Both the position numbers and the translations under genes were made by a program. Source: Erpobdella octoculata (Eukaryota > Annelida > Clitellata > Hirudinida > Erpobdellidae). Taken from it: 64,000 nucleotides of DNA. Location: positions 35,304,322 to 35,368,321 of the forward strand of contig OZ022242.1 of assembly GCA_963978895.1 (NCBI GenBank). Direction: 5' to 3'. The notes beneath the pieces were generated by a model, which saw nothing but the letters and a program-made list of their open reading frames with translations, made no database searches and was not told the DNA's origin. Positions 25,636 to 39,170 of the stretch are shown here, in pieces; the stretch's first letter is position 1, and the number at the start of each line of letters is the position of its first letter.

Positions 25636-28600
25636 ATGTTTATATTATTTATAAAGAGAAATATTTATTTTATTATTTGTGTTATTTTAACTGTTCGTAA
25701 AGGTTTGTGTTTGTTAATGAGTGTTTATTAAATAAAAATTTTCAAAAAATGTTATAAAAAAAATTAATGAAAGTTAAACAGAACTAACTAGAAAATTGAC
25801 TATTAAAACAAAACAACAACAAAATCAATTGTACACTTCTTTTCATTTATGTAGTTTTTAGAATTATTGACTTATATCTTTATAAAAAATATTTGCATTA
25901 AATTGGTAACTTTCTATCTCAACTATATAAAGGATTTTTAATAAACGAAGTTTTTACGGTTCACTTGTTTTTAATTTTGAAAACCTTGTTTTATGTTTTT
26001 CCAATCAATTTAGCAAAACTGTATTTAAAGTGAATTATCGAACTTTGTTTTTTTAAATATTGTAAAACCCTTTTTTCAAACTCAGCGTGATTTGAATTAA
26101 ACTGTTAGTTACACGTTTGTGGCAATGTTTTTTGTGTAAAAACATTAAATTTGTGATAAATAAGTAAAATAATCAACTGGATAATTACATATAAAAACAT
26201 CTTTTTAACCTGTTTCTTTAACACATACGTTTTTCAATTGTATTTTTTAAGCAACTCGACCAATTTTCAACGAAATTGTATTCAACTTGAATGACGATTA
26301 ATTGCTCTATTTGGTACATCGTTGAAAGCCTTGCGTTCCAATTTCAGCTTTTTAATAATTCAATTTTTTTGTTTTTTTTACTAAAGGTTTATATGAAAAA
26401 ATTACATAAATCAACTTTTATAAAATTAAAATACAATTTCTAGTGTTTATTTAATTAGTTCTTCAATTCCAGGTAGCCCAGAGAACATTGCCTTAAACAG
26501 GAAAGCAAATCTCAGCTCAACTTATGAAAAATACTATGCCGATTATGCTGTGGACGGCAATAAAGATGGAAACAATTATGCTCATGCTGATGATATTATA
26601 CCAGAAGGATGGTTTGTGGTTGATCTGGAAGATCAGTTCAATATCGAATATGTACTGCTGTTCAACAGGGATTGTCCAGGATGTGGTGAAATTGTCATGT
26701 TAAATAGTTTTTGATAAAATTTAAAGTGTTTTATTGATTACAATTCAAAATTCTTTTTCAAGGAAACCGAATGGACAAATTCATAGTCGGCTTAACAAAC
26801 AGTTTCGAACTACCAAATAAAATACCTGTAAGAGGAAATTACACACTTTGTGGACAATATCCATCAGCAGCTCTACCACCAGGAGAACCAATGGGAGTTA
26901 ATTGTTCTGATACTACAATATGTTCTCGATATGTTATCATTCAAACTGATGATAAAAATTTATATTCGCATGACAAGCTGGGATTTAGTGAATTGGAAGT
27001 TTATCCGAAAGGTTTGCACATTTCTTTTCAATTTCTGTTTAGTATCTGAAAATAAATTAATATAGTTCTAAATTTAAAATATAAAACTAACTTAATAATT
27101 TTATTTTTTAAAGGATTTCTACATTATTTTTTTAGATCAAGTCAATTGAGTTATTTGCGTTTCATGAAAAGTTAATAAAATATTAAAATAAAATAAATTG
27201 ATAAAACTGTTTCAGAAAATTATTTACAATATTTGGGATGCTACAATAATTTTTCAGCCAACACAAATTTTAGTAAGCTAACTACATCAGTCACTGAATG
27301 TCTTGATTTCTGCATAAGAAATTATAACATATACGGGGCATTAATGGTACGTTGAAAAAATTTATTATATCAATAACTCTTATATAAATATTATGCAAGG
27401 CACTAGTTAATTTGGTGTTCTAATTGTTCATCATATATTAGAACGGTTCGTTGTGTGTTTGTGGAAATGCTACAAGTCCAACAACTTCACTATCGGAATG
27501 TAACTTGACATGTATGGGCGGGAAATATATCTGTGGTGGTATTGAGTCTTATTCTGTGTACACAAGTTTGTTGCTTTTTGTTTACATTTCTGTTTTTTGT
27601 AAACTTGCAATAAGTAATTGTCCAGATTTCTGAATAATTTAGTTAAATTTTAGTTCAAAATCTTGTTAAACTTCCTTGTGTGTGTTTGTGTGTTTGACAT
27701 TATTGTGAAATTATTATGTGGTTACCAAAAAAATACATAAATATGTTCTTTTAACTTCTGTTAGACTAATGTTTGAAATTATTTTTAATCCTTAATTGAT
27801 TTGCAAGAAACGTTACCTATAATCTTTTGATCAGCAGTCCTAGTTTTCATTGTTTTATATTATATTGTTTGCAGGTTGTAGCAATTGCAGTTATTTTATA
27901 CATTCAAATCTGAGTGAAACTGCAAATAAAAATTATTGTGAAATTGAAAAATGTGATGACGGTTGGAAAGGATCTTTGTGTAACGAGAGAAGTTGGCCAA
28001 TTAGAATTATTTGAATAATGTGAAACTGTTAATTGGGTACAACTGTTTTATTTATCAATAGATTGTTTAGTAAAAAATGGAAGTTGCGGCAATTTTAAAT
28101 GTAAAGAGTATGTTCTTGGAAGTAACATAAGCTTGGTATCAGAATGCATTTGCTCATTGGGATTTCAAAAGCAAAGTATTTTTGAGGATTGCGCAGGTTT
28201 TTTGCAATGAAACTTTTTTTTTGGAGTAATTTTGAATAAACAATTTTTTAACAGTTTAATTTCATTTTAGACATAAATGAATGTGAATCGAACCCATGCG
28301 ACGCCACCACGACAATTAACTGCCTCAACAATATTGGTTCGTATTCGTGTTCATGCAAATCTGGTTATGAAAATATCTCTCCTTCTGAATGTAGAGGTTG
28401 TACAATTTTGAATATTTAAATTAAACAAAATGTTCACATTTCTAGATTTAAATATATTAGTTATACTAAAACTATCTTGCCAATGTTGTCACCTGAGCAC
28501 ATTAAAACAAACTGCAACTTGTTTATTGCTTTATTGTTAATAAATTTTTGAGACAAAAGAACCTTTGCTTAAATTATTTTTATAAGTACCTACACACTCG

Positions 28601-29222
28601 GTAAGCTAGCTGCATATTAACCTCTGATATAAAAGCTGAACGACCATAAACCTCTTAAACTTTGAACTTTACATAAACTTCAATATCAATGAATAATAGT
28701 GAACTATTTATCAATTTTTGTTCATTGAATCATTGTCATAAAACAGTGAGGCAAATAATTATTTTTTTTTTAATTTTGATGTGGAACAAATCATTTGTTT
28801 TCATCATTTGATAGATGTATGCTGTCAACAACTACTATTTATTACACTAGCCAAAAAAAACAGCTGTGCTTCAAAACTTTGACAGTTTTTGGCAAAGCAG
28901 TTTTTGTTCTAATTATTCTTTATCAAATTCAATAAAGCATATATTATTTGTGGATAATTTATACATTTATTTCTATTAAGCTGCAGTTCTGCTGTAACGT
29001 TTTATTAAGAAAATTTACAAAAGTTTACTAAATCAATTTATTCAAATTGAATGCTTGATACAAAATACGTAAAAAAACATTTTTATCTAAAAATATTTTT
29101 AACTATTTTACAGTTATACATTTATCCAACATTGGCAAAATAGCTGGAATCGTTATCGGATCGTTTGTTCTTATACTACTGATTTGTTTAGCAATTATAT
29201 TGTTATACAGATGGCATACAAG
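25636..29222 (+). other. Gene C ectodomain and TM exons
   Basis: Exons: 25636-25702 (signal peptide), 26473-26685 and 26763-27011 (F5/8-like), 27216-27346 and 27442-27565 (WSC), 27875-27991 and 28062-28196 (EGF-like), 28271-28396 (DINEC EGF), 29114-29222 (TM). The last seven, from the second F5/8 exon onward, have the same lengths as their gene B counterparts. The first F5/8 exon is 6 nt longer (PGC at its end). The 28397-29113 intron shows no coding signal. Confidence 0.86.
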
Positions 29223-32200
29223 GTGCTCCAATTAAGAAAATGCTGTGTTTTAGTTTATTTAAAATTGTGTCAATAATGATGAATGAATTAAATAATTTCA
29301 AGACGCAGACATAGTAAAGAAGAGGCAAAAACTCCTACCAAAGTAGACACAAGAATATTTCTAGCAGATCTTGAAACTTATTACCATACCAATAAAGAAG
29401 AAATAATAACTCAATTCGATGTTTGTTTCACAACGGTTTTTTTATAAATCTTAATTATTTGTAAATTAACTAGCATAACGTTTTAGTAACTAATTAATGG
29501 ATTTCTATACGTGTAAATTTGTTTGTCCCATGTAGAACTGTCCCTACGATTCAGGAGATGGTATGGAATATGGCGCTAATCCAAAACTCAAACCTAAAAA
29601 CCGGTTTAAAAACATCTATCCTTGTGAGTTTCACTGAAAATTAAATTATTTTTTTTAAGTTTACTTCGATCAAACTTGCAATGTAAATAAATTCCATGAC
29701 ATTTAAAAATTGATGTAGACGATTACAATCGAATTCGTTTGAAGAGTACTGATGAAGAATTGTCAGATTACATCAACGCAAGTCCAATATCGGTCATTTT
29801 CATTTTCTCTATTATATGAACTACAAAGAGATGATTATTTTCAATACTGGGTAAAACCTGTAAAAACTGAAATTAATCAGCAGCAATTTCTTAACAAACA
29901 TACACTTATATGCATTATGCATGCATAAAATCATATTAACATCTGAAATTATGTAAGTTGATTGTTAAATAACTTTGTTTTAGATTAAATCAGACGAACA
30001 TTCTTACATAGCTGCACAAGGTTTGGAGTAGACTTTATTTTATTCGCTTGAAAAATGTAATTTATTCGCTTGATATTTACCAGAAAAATGTAATTTGTGA
30101 GCTGTGATAAATGTATTTTATTTATTACAGGACCTAAAACAGAAACATTGGAAGACTTCTGGCAAATGATACACGAACATGAAGTTAAAATTATTGTCAT
30201 GTTAACAAAATGTTACGAAGAAGGAAAAGTAATTATAAAACCATTCATAGAAAATTTCAATTATCAACTATTTAAACTAACCTCAGTAAAACAAGAAACT
30301 TATTTTGTTTTTAAGCAACTTATAAACATCAAATGAATTGAATTGAATTGAATTTTTAATTGATTTAACAACCACTTATTGAATATATGTTCAACTAATT
30401 TTGTATAGAACAAATGTACTCAATATTGGCCTGACGAAAAATCTAAGTGGATTGGAAAATTTAAGATAACAAAAATTAAAGAAGAAAAGCAACTGTACTA
30501 TGAAACTTGTTTACTCGAAGTTGAAATTTTTAGTTGTTATTCGTATAACAACAACATATACCAAATAAAATTGTTTTTAATTTAAAATGTTTACTATGTG
30601 ACAGGAAGACTACAAATTCCAAGTTTATCATCTAATGTACACTGCATGGCCTGATAAACATGTCCCAACTAATATTGTCAGTTTGTTGAATCTGCACGAT
30701 AAAATGGTTTCTCTCTTTCAGGAAAGCGTTAAAAACATAATTGTCATTCACTGCAGGTATGCTATTATTTATATAGCTTTGTAAAGTGTACAGGCTTGGA
30801 GTTGCTTATAAATGTTTGTAATATGTTTTAGCGCTGGAGTTGGAAGAACAGGAACCTTTATAGCGCTTGATAACCTGATGAGACAAGCCGATGAAAAAGG
30901 ATACGTTGATATATATCAGTGTATGAAAGATCTTAGGGCTCAGAGATGTAGCATGATACAGGCAGAGGTATTTGATTAACAAAAAAAAACCAAACAACAT
31001 AACTATCATTAAATGACTTATGATTTGAACTATTTAACTAAATTATATTTGATTAATTAAAATGTTAATATACCTACTGCATAGTTTAATAGTTTTTGCA
31101 ATTCTTTTACAGTCCCAGTACAAATTATGTTTCAAAGCACTTGCCTTGTACTGTGCTGTTGGAAAAACAACTTGCTACTCAATTACTTGCAAACAGGAGT
31201 TTAAAAATAAGCTTAAACAGCTGACAGAATTACGTGGAAATCAAAACAGTTTCATAGCAGAACAATATCGGGTAAGTTTTTAAATTACTTATTTTATTTA
31301 GGCTTTTTTTTTAATTTTAATTTAAAAATTGTTCAACTCTCAAGATGATTGTATCAGAAACCGAAAAGAACACCAAAAAAAGTAAATTTGCAAAATAAAC
31401 AAAATATGTTTTATTACTTCTACGTAAAACAGTTAATCAAAACAACATTCATTCATAAAATTTCACATCGCCTTCCAATAGAAATATGTAGAAATTAAAA
31501 ACATTTTACAGGCCACAGCAACGTTGCAATATCAACTGAAACTAATAAGCCTGAAGTTTTTTATTGTCCAGTTAGTTAATTCAAGTTTTTTATTGTCCTG
31601 TTAGTTAAATTAAATTTTACAAGTCCCGTTTACATTTCACAATTAAATATTATTTTTTCAGAGTGCAGTGAAGCATTCTGTTTATGTTGTAGGTATTATG
31701 CCTGTCATCAAATCTATTGGTGATGTTATTAGTCTCTTTGTTGAAGATTGTGCTGTCGTGATAATTCTTGACACCGAAACCTCTGAAGATGTAAACATGT
31801 CATTTTATCCTTAGCTGATTCCAAAATATTTACGCTCGTTATATTTTAATGTGCTTTATTCACTATTTTATTTTTTGCTGTTCAGTCTTTTAAATTTATA
31901 CCGGAAGAAAAGGAAGCTGAAGAATGCAGAGAAGGTTCACTCCGTGTTGATAGCAAACAGAAACACCAATATGGCTACACTTACACTCTGCACATTGTTA
32001 AAAATACAAATCCATCAAATGAACAAGAAGAAGAATTGTATTGCAACACCGCTTCAAATAATCATTTATACGTTAGACGATGTTTCATCTTTTATTGTTT
32101 GTTTGAACTATATTTTAAGAAATAGTTATATCCAAGTTTTTTTTTGAATTGTCTACGAAATCCAAAATGTTTATAAACGCAACACACTTTAAATGAATAA

Positions 32201-32771
32201 CTTTTGCTTTACGCAAACTTCATCAGGCAAACACCGAATCATGTACGACATACAATTCAATATTGGTGCATGTTACAGCAGCTTTTGACGCGTTTCTACC
32301 CCATTACATGATCAAGCAACTTTTTCACATTGTCAAGCCACACATTGTAGCAAAAGATCGAAAGCTGGTGACAGTTCTAAGCAGGTACGACTAAATTCAA
32401 CACTAATACAACATTAAAGTCAAACTTGGTAACAATTTCGGTTTTAGTTGATTATAATTGTTTGTATTATTACATTTACAATACAGGTCAGGATATGAAA
32501 GTGCGGGATACCTAGTGGCTGCTTTGAATTTAATTGAAATGATAGAGAATTTTAATGAAGTCGATGTCTATCAATCAGTATTTGAATTAAAACACATTAA
32601 TCCATTGTTTATATGTAACTCTGTAAGTTTAACTAATTTATCTTTATGTGGATACGTTCACCGAAACAATTTTAATAATAAAGTTTCTTTTTATAGTTCA
32701 CATACCAACAATTATATTCATTTGTCGAAAACTACCTTGATTCTAACACAACCAGAGAAAGCGTCGTATGA
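25636..32771 (+). CDS. Gene C: receptor protein tyrosine phosphatase paired with gene B
   Basis: A predicted type-I receptor of 1010 aa from 25 exons. Signal peptide (1-22), F5/8-like domain (to 177), WSC (to 261), three EGF-like units (to 387), TM exon (388-423), juxtamembrane, PTP D1 (464-751) and D2 (752-1010). The ectodomain is nearly the same as gene B and the PTP region nearly the same as gene A. D1 keeps Asp619 (TAWPD), Cys652 and Arg658 (HCSAGVGRTG), so it should be active. D2 reads TVLSRSGYESAGY at the cradle and is a pseudophosphatase. One D1 splice donor is displaced (see findings); with donor and acceptor both moved 4 nt the frame is kept. The stop is TGA at 32769, with AATAAA at 32890. 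Confidence 0.86.
29303..31271 (+). other. Gene C juxtamembrane and active PTP D1 exons
   Basis: Exons: 29303-29420, 29536-29623 (KNRFKNIYP), 29719-29792 (DYINAS), 29984-30020, 30131-30228 (FWQMIHEHEVKIIVML), 30409-30532, 30609-30756 (TAWPD, ending VIHC), 30832-30967 (SAGVGRTGTF), 31113-31271. Lengths equal those of gene A except at the 30532/30609 junction, which is 4 nt longer on one side and 4 nt shorter on the other. The catalytic exon differs from gene A's at only 10 of 136 positions. Confidence 0.84.
31345..32771 (+). other. Gene C pseudophosphatase D2 exons
   Basis: Exons: 31345-31381, 31512-31570, 31662-31790, 31886-32071, 32227-32384, 32487-32622, 32697-32771 (TGA). D2 lacks the cradle Cys and Arg. 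The C-terminus stops earlier than in gene A, which has about 26 extra residues. Confidence 0.82.
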
Positions 32772-32889
32772 GCTTTACGATGGAGAAAAACGAATGGAAT
32801 GCCTAAAGTTGAAAAATCAGAAATACTTTTAATTTAGTGTTTAAGTTGAATTTGTTTTAATGTACTAGTTATTATAACTTGAACATTTT

Positions 32890-32895
32890 AATAAA
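32890..32895 (+). terminator. Polyadenylation signal of gene C
   Basis: AATAAA about 120 bp after the stop, just before the SINE. Confidence 0.55.
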
Positions 32896-32935
32896 CGTTG
32901 TAATGAACTATTTAAATAACTATTTGAGACTGGGC

Positions 32936-33336
32936 GGGCGCTGGTGGCATAGCGGTAAGGCATTCGCCTGTAGACCTGAGAGTCGGGGGTTCGAATCCCG
33001 CCGGCTTCACCAGCTTTCTGCAAGGGGCGTCTAAAAATTGCCAGCTTCTGGCTGTTCTGTCTAAATAGGCCAACGAATGAGTAAAAGCTGGATAAAGTGA
33101 TTCGTGGCTTTATAAGTCTAACGACTAATGCCACGTTAAACATTTATTTGTTGAACGGCAAAACAAGGCGGCTAGTATGGGGACAAGCCCAACAAATCGG
33201 TGTTCAACTAATGTTGGCCAGCTAGTCTCAGTCCAACTAAGAGTTGTGAAAGTAGTTGTTTCTCAGCTTGCCGCCAGAATAGCTTGCATGTGATAGAAAG
33301 ATGGGTTCGCAAATCTACGTAAATAAATACAAATTT
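32936..33336 (+). mobile_element. tRNA-derived SINE downstream of gene C
   Basis: The head has an A box (TGGCATAGCGG) and a B box (GGTTCGAATCCCG) in tRNA-like spacing, and the T arm pairs. A body of about 300 bp follows, ending near a TAAATAAATA tail. An apparent minus-strand frame containing AGGIRTPDSQ is the usual reading of a tRNA head and not a protein. Confidence 0.8.
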
Positions 33337-34579
33337 TTAAGTTAGTTGATGCTCTGAGTATTTGTTTTTATAGAATACATACAAAATAGATTTACACAAT
33401 GTTGATATAAATAATAAATTAATGTGAAAGATTTGAACTAATGAAAAAATTGGCCGGCGACTGATTGGACTTGCGACTAGGTGGAGCGATTAGATGGCCT
33501 GCTTATTGCATTGATATTAAAAAAATCAGTACTCATTTGTTGGCTTTGGGAAAAAAAGAACAGTTTTCATACTTTTTCAACAATTGTTCATGTAAATTTG
33601 ATAGAAAAAACTGATAATTTTTTTGTAAATATAAGATGACACAACTTTAGTCTGAATATCTTTATTTGCTTATTTTGTTTGGCTAAAACACGTTGAATCA
33701 ACCTTCACACACAAGATAAACCTTATCACAACAGTGGCACCAGTTGTTTTCGAGTGATTGCATTGAAAGCGCCAACATGTGCATAAGTCGATATCTACAA
33801 CTAAGCAGTTTTTTTTTCAACTCAAGGCTGCTAATGACTCAGATCATTATCGTCAACAAACGGTGAGCTTTACACTGGCTTTCACTTAGTGACAGGGGTA
33901 TCAGTGCCATCGGTGTTTGTCCAAGCCGCTAAATCTGTCATTAGTTTTCAAACAAATGTCGTTAATGTTTAATTTTTATGTTCTGAACCGTTGTTATATT
34001 ATAGATTGAGAATTAAAAAACAATGTTTATTTCCTTCATTTACAATAACTTTTGCAGATTAAGAAAATTTTTTTTTATTATTACACGCGCAAGTAAGAAA
34101 TTGCTACTTAGCAATAAATTTTCAGTGATTTTTTGAGGGCACGAAAAAATTCTATGGTACGCATCTACGCCTGTTTGTGTTACAGACTGTTCTGTGCAAC
34201 AATATCTAATGTGGATTCAAAAAAATGATCAAATGATTTCTGCATTTCTAATTTTGAATCTCACTTTTCCACTCGGCCTTGTAGGTATCTTTTTATGCTA
34301 ATAACGTAGAGCAGCAAACCAAAATTTTTTTTTAGATATTACGTTGATAAATTTTTGTTCTGCATTTTTAACTAAAAAAATTAAAAATGAAATCATTTTA
34401 TTATCTAACAGTCATGAGTAGGTGAAATAATCTATTGCTGAGTACTTCAGTCTTAAAGATTATATAAATATTCGCAGAAATGGGTAAGTAGATAAAATGT
34501 CAATATTAACAAAACTGGAAAAACCAGATAGAGCTTTCTTTGAATAAAATTTATTTTTATAAATTAAGTTGAATTAAAG
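33337..34579. other. Intergenic C-D, no clear feature
   Basis: 1.2 kb of AT-rich sequence before the gene D signal-peptide exon. It presumably includes the gene D promoter. No coding exon, repeat or promoter motif that I can support. Confidence 0.5.
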
Positions 34580-37500
34580 ATGATATCAATTGTAATATTT
34601 GTTTGTTGTTTTCATTTGACATCCGGTGAGTTTTAAGCACTTACTTTTTTTAGATTTGTAATTTGTTTATGCTTATAAGTACTTTTATTAGTACTAAATT
34701 TATTTGGTTTTTGTGGCATAAATAATAAAACTCAGCAGCTTGGAGAAAAAATTTAGTGATTAGAACACAGAGTTATTATAAAATCTTGAATTTAGTAATT
34801 TTAACAAACAGGTAGAAAGGTTTTAGAATTGAAAGCTTATCAGAGTTCAACCTTTCAGTATTATGAATCAACTCCCCCTGATGGACAACCACCTCACACA
34901 AAAACACTCATTTCTGATCAGGCAGTAGATGGTTATTTTGATCAACAGCTGTTTTATTGTGCTGGTGGAAATGATAGATCAGGAGGCCCTAATTGGTTGG
35001 TTGTTGATTTGAAAAATGTCTACCATATAAGTCACGTGATACTTACTCCAAGATACGAAACTTCAATAAATGACATTGGACATGATGCAGAGACAAATAG
35101 TAAGCTAAAACAAGAAAATAGTTAATTGAATAAATTTTAATAGTAATTAATACAATCATGTCAATTTTAAATCGATGTTTTTTTCATTTTAAAGCTGAAA
35201 CACAATTGAGAATGGGATATCTGTATATAGGCACAACAAATTATTTCAATGAAACCACCAAACCACCAGTGAGATACGATTATCCACTATGTATACAATC
35301 ACCAAACAAAGCAAATCCTCCTGAGAATATGACACTCATTTGTCGTCCAAATACACCTCCAGGACGTTACGTCATAGTTCAACAACCAATCACAGGTCCC
35401 GGTTACCTGACGATCTGTGAAATTCAAATATTTGGAAAACAAATTTTCAAACTAAATGGTAATTTTTGCAATTATGTAAAAAAATGCCAAAAACTGTAAT
35501 AAAGTGTTTAGTCAGGTTTTCTTATAAAACTCTAGGATTAAAATATTAAACATTTGCATTTTACATTATGTAAAGCTGTGTAAGAAAAACGTTAAAAAAA
35601 GTATTCTAATTTTATTGCTTAAAACCAGGATGTTTAAATCAACTTTTCAGAAACTACTACAATTTTGATTTCTTTCATAGATTCAGTTTGCCTCTAAATG
35701 CACATTTAGTTATTTTTCCTTTGTACGAATTCGTAGCCTTGAGGAAGTTATGGATAGTTCTCTGAGTCTGATAGCTCAAATTTATTCAGTTTTTTAGACC
35801 TGTTTTTTTCCATACATTCGCCGTATTTGACTGATAAAAGCGTTTTTGGACCAATCGTGTCTCACAATCGTTATCCACGTGTTGTCATCTCAAGCCTGGA
35901 CTACTATGATGGATTTCTGACAAGCCTTCCATTTTCCATGCTCATACTACTTTCTGTTATTTGGCGGCTGTTGCATTACCTATATATATATGCGGATATA
36001 TTAGCTTTCAACTTTGGCCAAAGTTATGGTGACGATAAAATATCAGTTAAATTAAATTCATGTTTAGACGCCTGTTTAAATGGATACTATGGAGAGCAAT
36101 GTGACAAACTGTGTAATTGTTACAACAACCAACCATGTGATAAGAACAATAGAACATGTGAGAGTGGATGTGAAAAAGGTTGGAGTGGAACACATTGTGA
36201 TGAAAGTTGGTAATATTTTCGAAGTTTTGAAATAGCATGAATATGAAACACACTACCATTATGTAATTCAAACATAAAACAGCAATTAGTTTATTTACAG
36301 GAGATATTGATATCTCAACGTTGTTTGCTGGGAATTTTAACGTACCACTAACAGATTCAACAATATTTGATAAATTGGATATTATTTGCATTGAAAGATG
36401 TGCCGGATACGGTTACAGTTTTGCTGCTGATTTTGTTAGAAAATTTGAATCCTAACCATTAATCAAGTGAAAACAAATAAGTAATGATTAACCTTTTATA
36501 CAGAACAGTACCTCTTGTTATTGTACTGATGAGATTAAGTCAAACTCTAGTTCTACTTTTGCAAACGTTGATTTGTATTCAGGTGAGATAAAAACTAGCA
36601 AGTTTCCATTTTCAAAATCATAATTTTAGTTTAATTTGGAAATATTTACATTTTGTAGTTTGAATTAAAAAAAACTTGTTGCTTAAACACAATAATTAAA
36701 TCTAAAAATTTTTTTAATTTGTTTCTTAAAACATGAAAAACGGTTTAGAATTAAATAATTCTAACAGTGTGTCCAAATGGAACATACGGTTACAACTGTA
36801 CATTGAAATGCAACTGTCTCAATGAAAGTCATTGTTCGCTTATGGAAGGATTTTGTAAAGATGGATGTCATCCTGGGTGGTCTGGTGCAAGTTGTAATAA
36901 AGAAGGTACATCTGATATTTATTTGATAATTTCGATGTGGTTCCTGATTTGAAAAAAAAACATTACAGTGAAATTTTGTTTACTTATTAAATATGTTTTT
37001 CGGCGTTGCCACGTACTTTCTTTCTTATTAACCTTTTTCTTTTGAATATCTCTTTTGTTATTTTGCTTCTTTTATCTGCTATCATCTTGTGTCTTTCAAT
37101 GTAAATACTATTTAGTCTATCGGATATTGCTGTATTGAAGAATTGTTGTAAATTTTATTACAGAGTTTGCAAATTTGCAGTACTGTTGTTAGGGCAATAC
37201 ATTTTGATGCAAAATCACAAACTCATCTCAGGTGACATACAAAACAAAACAAAAAAAAAATGCTCAAACAGTTAAAAAAAATTTAACGCTTGAATTAAAA
37301 CAAATAATGATTTGTTATTAAATTAAATAATTAATAGTTGTAGTAACTTAAGTATTTGTAGACATAAGATTTTCATCGAATAATATTATCACTAAAATTA
37401 AAATTTAGTTTAAAAATGTTAAAGTTATAACTGAGAAGTTAACTTTTTTTCAAGTTCAAGTTACACTGCATCTTTTTACTTTATTTGAAAGTTCTATTGC

Positions 37501-38496
37501 AACACATTTAATTGAACTTCTACAATTTAACAAGTACTGGTAAACAAAAAATTGTAGACAAATTATTAAATCCATTAAAATGCCAATAAACCACTTGCAC
37601 AGTTAACTAAATAAGTTTATATTATAATTTGTTTTCCGGCCATGTCTGAAAATAGCATAGCATATGACGTTAATATTTTGGTTTCAGATTCTCACAACAA
37701 CAATGGCGACCGCTCAAGAGGTTTGTATTTTGTTTTGAACTGAGTTTCATAAAGTTCATTTTTTTAAAGTTATTGCTAATGTTTGTTCAGTAATTTAAGA
37801 TTTCTAACTATTTATTTTCAGATTGGTTTCCAAATATTGAAAAGATTTTAATTGGTAACATTAGTAAAATTGTCATAACTAATGAAAGATAAACATTAAG
37901 AAATGATTTCATATGACACGTTGTTTTGCTTCCAGCTATCATCGTCAGCCTGATTTTGTGCTTGCTTGCTGTCCTTGTGATTATCCTATTAATTTGCACA
38001 TGTTGCATAAAGTAATAAATTATTTTTTTTAATAAATATTTTATAAATAATGCTTCCATTTTTATATTGTTTGTTTAGATTACTACATAAGCCCATCAAA
38101 CCTATATCAGAAAAAGAAACAATAAACAGAAGCAATGATTGTATGTTTTGTTGTAAATTTAGAAATTTTTAATAAAAAAAATTATTTCAGTTTAAATATT
38201 TAAATTTGCTGGTAATATCAAAATTTTTAATAAAAACAAATTAATTTCATTTTTAATATTCAAAAAGTGACTGAAGACAAAAAAGATTTAGATTTTTTTC
38301 ATGGAGTTAAACTGGATACAATATCTAAATCCAATATGGACACCAATAGTAAAGAACTTAAAGTAAACAATTCTCTATTTTTAAATGTTGGACAAATTAA
38401 ATTATGTATCGGCAATAATGTTTCAATTACTAAAAACAAAATACATAATTTCAGATGCCTCCCAACTATTTTATTTCTACTCAGGACACAAATTAA
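34580..38496 (+). CDS. Gene D: discoidin/EGF receptor without phosphatase domains
   Basis: A predicted 475-aa type-I protein. Exons: 34580-34625 (signal peptide), 34812-35099 and 35195-35458 (F5/8-like halves; GPNWLVVDLKNVYHISHVIL, GRYVIVQQP), 36068-36205 (MEGF-type EGF), 36301-36434 and 36504-36582 (WSC-like, C-terminal part shortened), 36768-36905 (MEGF-type EGF), 37688-37720, 37822-37854 (short linkers), 37936-38011 (TM, about 386-407), 38079-38140, 38268-38362, 38455-38496 (tail). The tail has about 65 residues and a single tyrosine (NYFIST). The last intron is uncertain: if 38363-38454 is retained the frame runs to 38614. The ectodomain pairs with gene E. A role as decoy or co-receptor is inference. 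Confidence 0.8.
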
Positions 38497-39170
38497 CAAA
38501 ATTACATTCATATTAAACGACTATTTGAGGTTGTGTTTACTTTCGGGATGTCTCAAACAATTTTACTTTAATTATTTGGAAAAATTCAGGTCTTATCGTT
38601 GTTTTATAAACTAGTTAACAGTTCAACTAATAATTACATTAAAAAAATTAAAACGCATTCAAATTGTTTCCATCATCGTTTATAGTTTTTAATTTGTGTT
38701 TCATTATTTGTAATAATTCAAAATCATTTGAGGGTACGAACAAGGTTTATTAACATTTGTTGATTTTTCGATTGTTTCAGCAAAATATGAAACAAATACA
38801 AATATAAACTTTAGAATAAAAATCTAATAAAACTGATTCAACGAAGACCAATAGTTTTTTACCGCCATATTGATAATCTGAAGCGTTCTTGTAAACAGTT
38901 TTAAGCTGTTATTTACTTATTTGATTGACATTTAAGAAATAAAAATTCAATAAAAATATAAAAAAATGAGGGTTACTAATTAGAATTCGTAGTGTTGCTT
39001 AGCATCCATATGTAAATAAAATTATCGGTTGCTATGAAGTACTTGAAAATTGAAGCGGTTATAAAAAATCGTTATTAGGCACAGACAGGTAAATAAAATA
39101 ATGGTTTAGTATTGAAATTGATTTAATAAAATTTCTATTTATGTGTTCGGAAATAAAAGTAAAATTAAAC
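38497..39170. other. Intergenic D-E
   Basis: AT-rich. AATAAAAATTCAATAAAAATA at about 38938 offers possible gene D polyadenylation signals. No other feature was seen. The gene E promoter must lie here or immediately upstream. Confidence 0.45.

Noticed and set aside
32865..33143. Minus-strand frame with AGGIRTPDSQ
   Set aside because: This is the common mistranslation of a tRNA-like SINE head, not a protein.
38267..38614. 115-codon frame as a separate gene
   Set aside because: Its first part is the gene D tail exon, and a good intron (38363-38454) explains the rest. Kept only as a retained-intron alternative.
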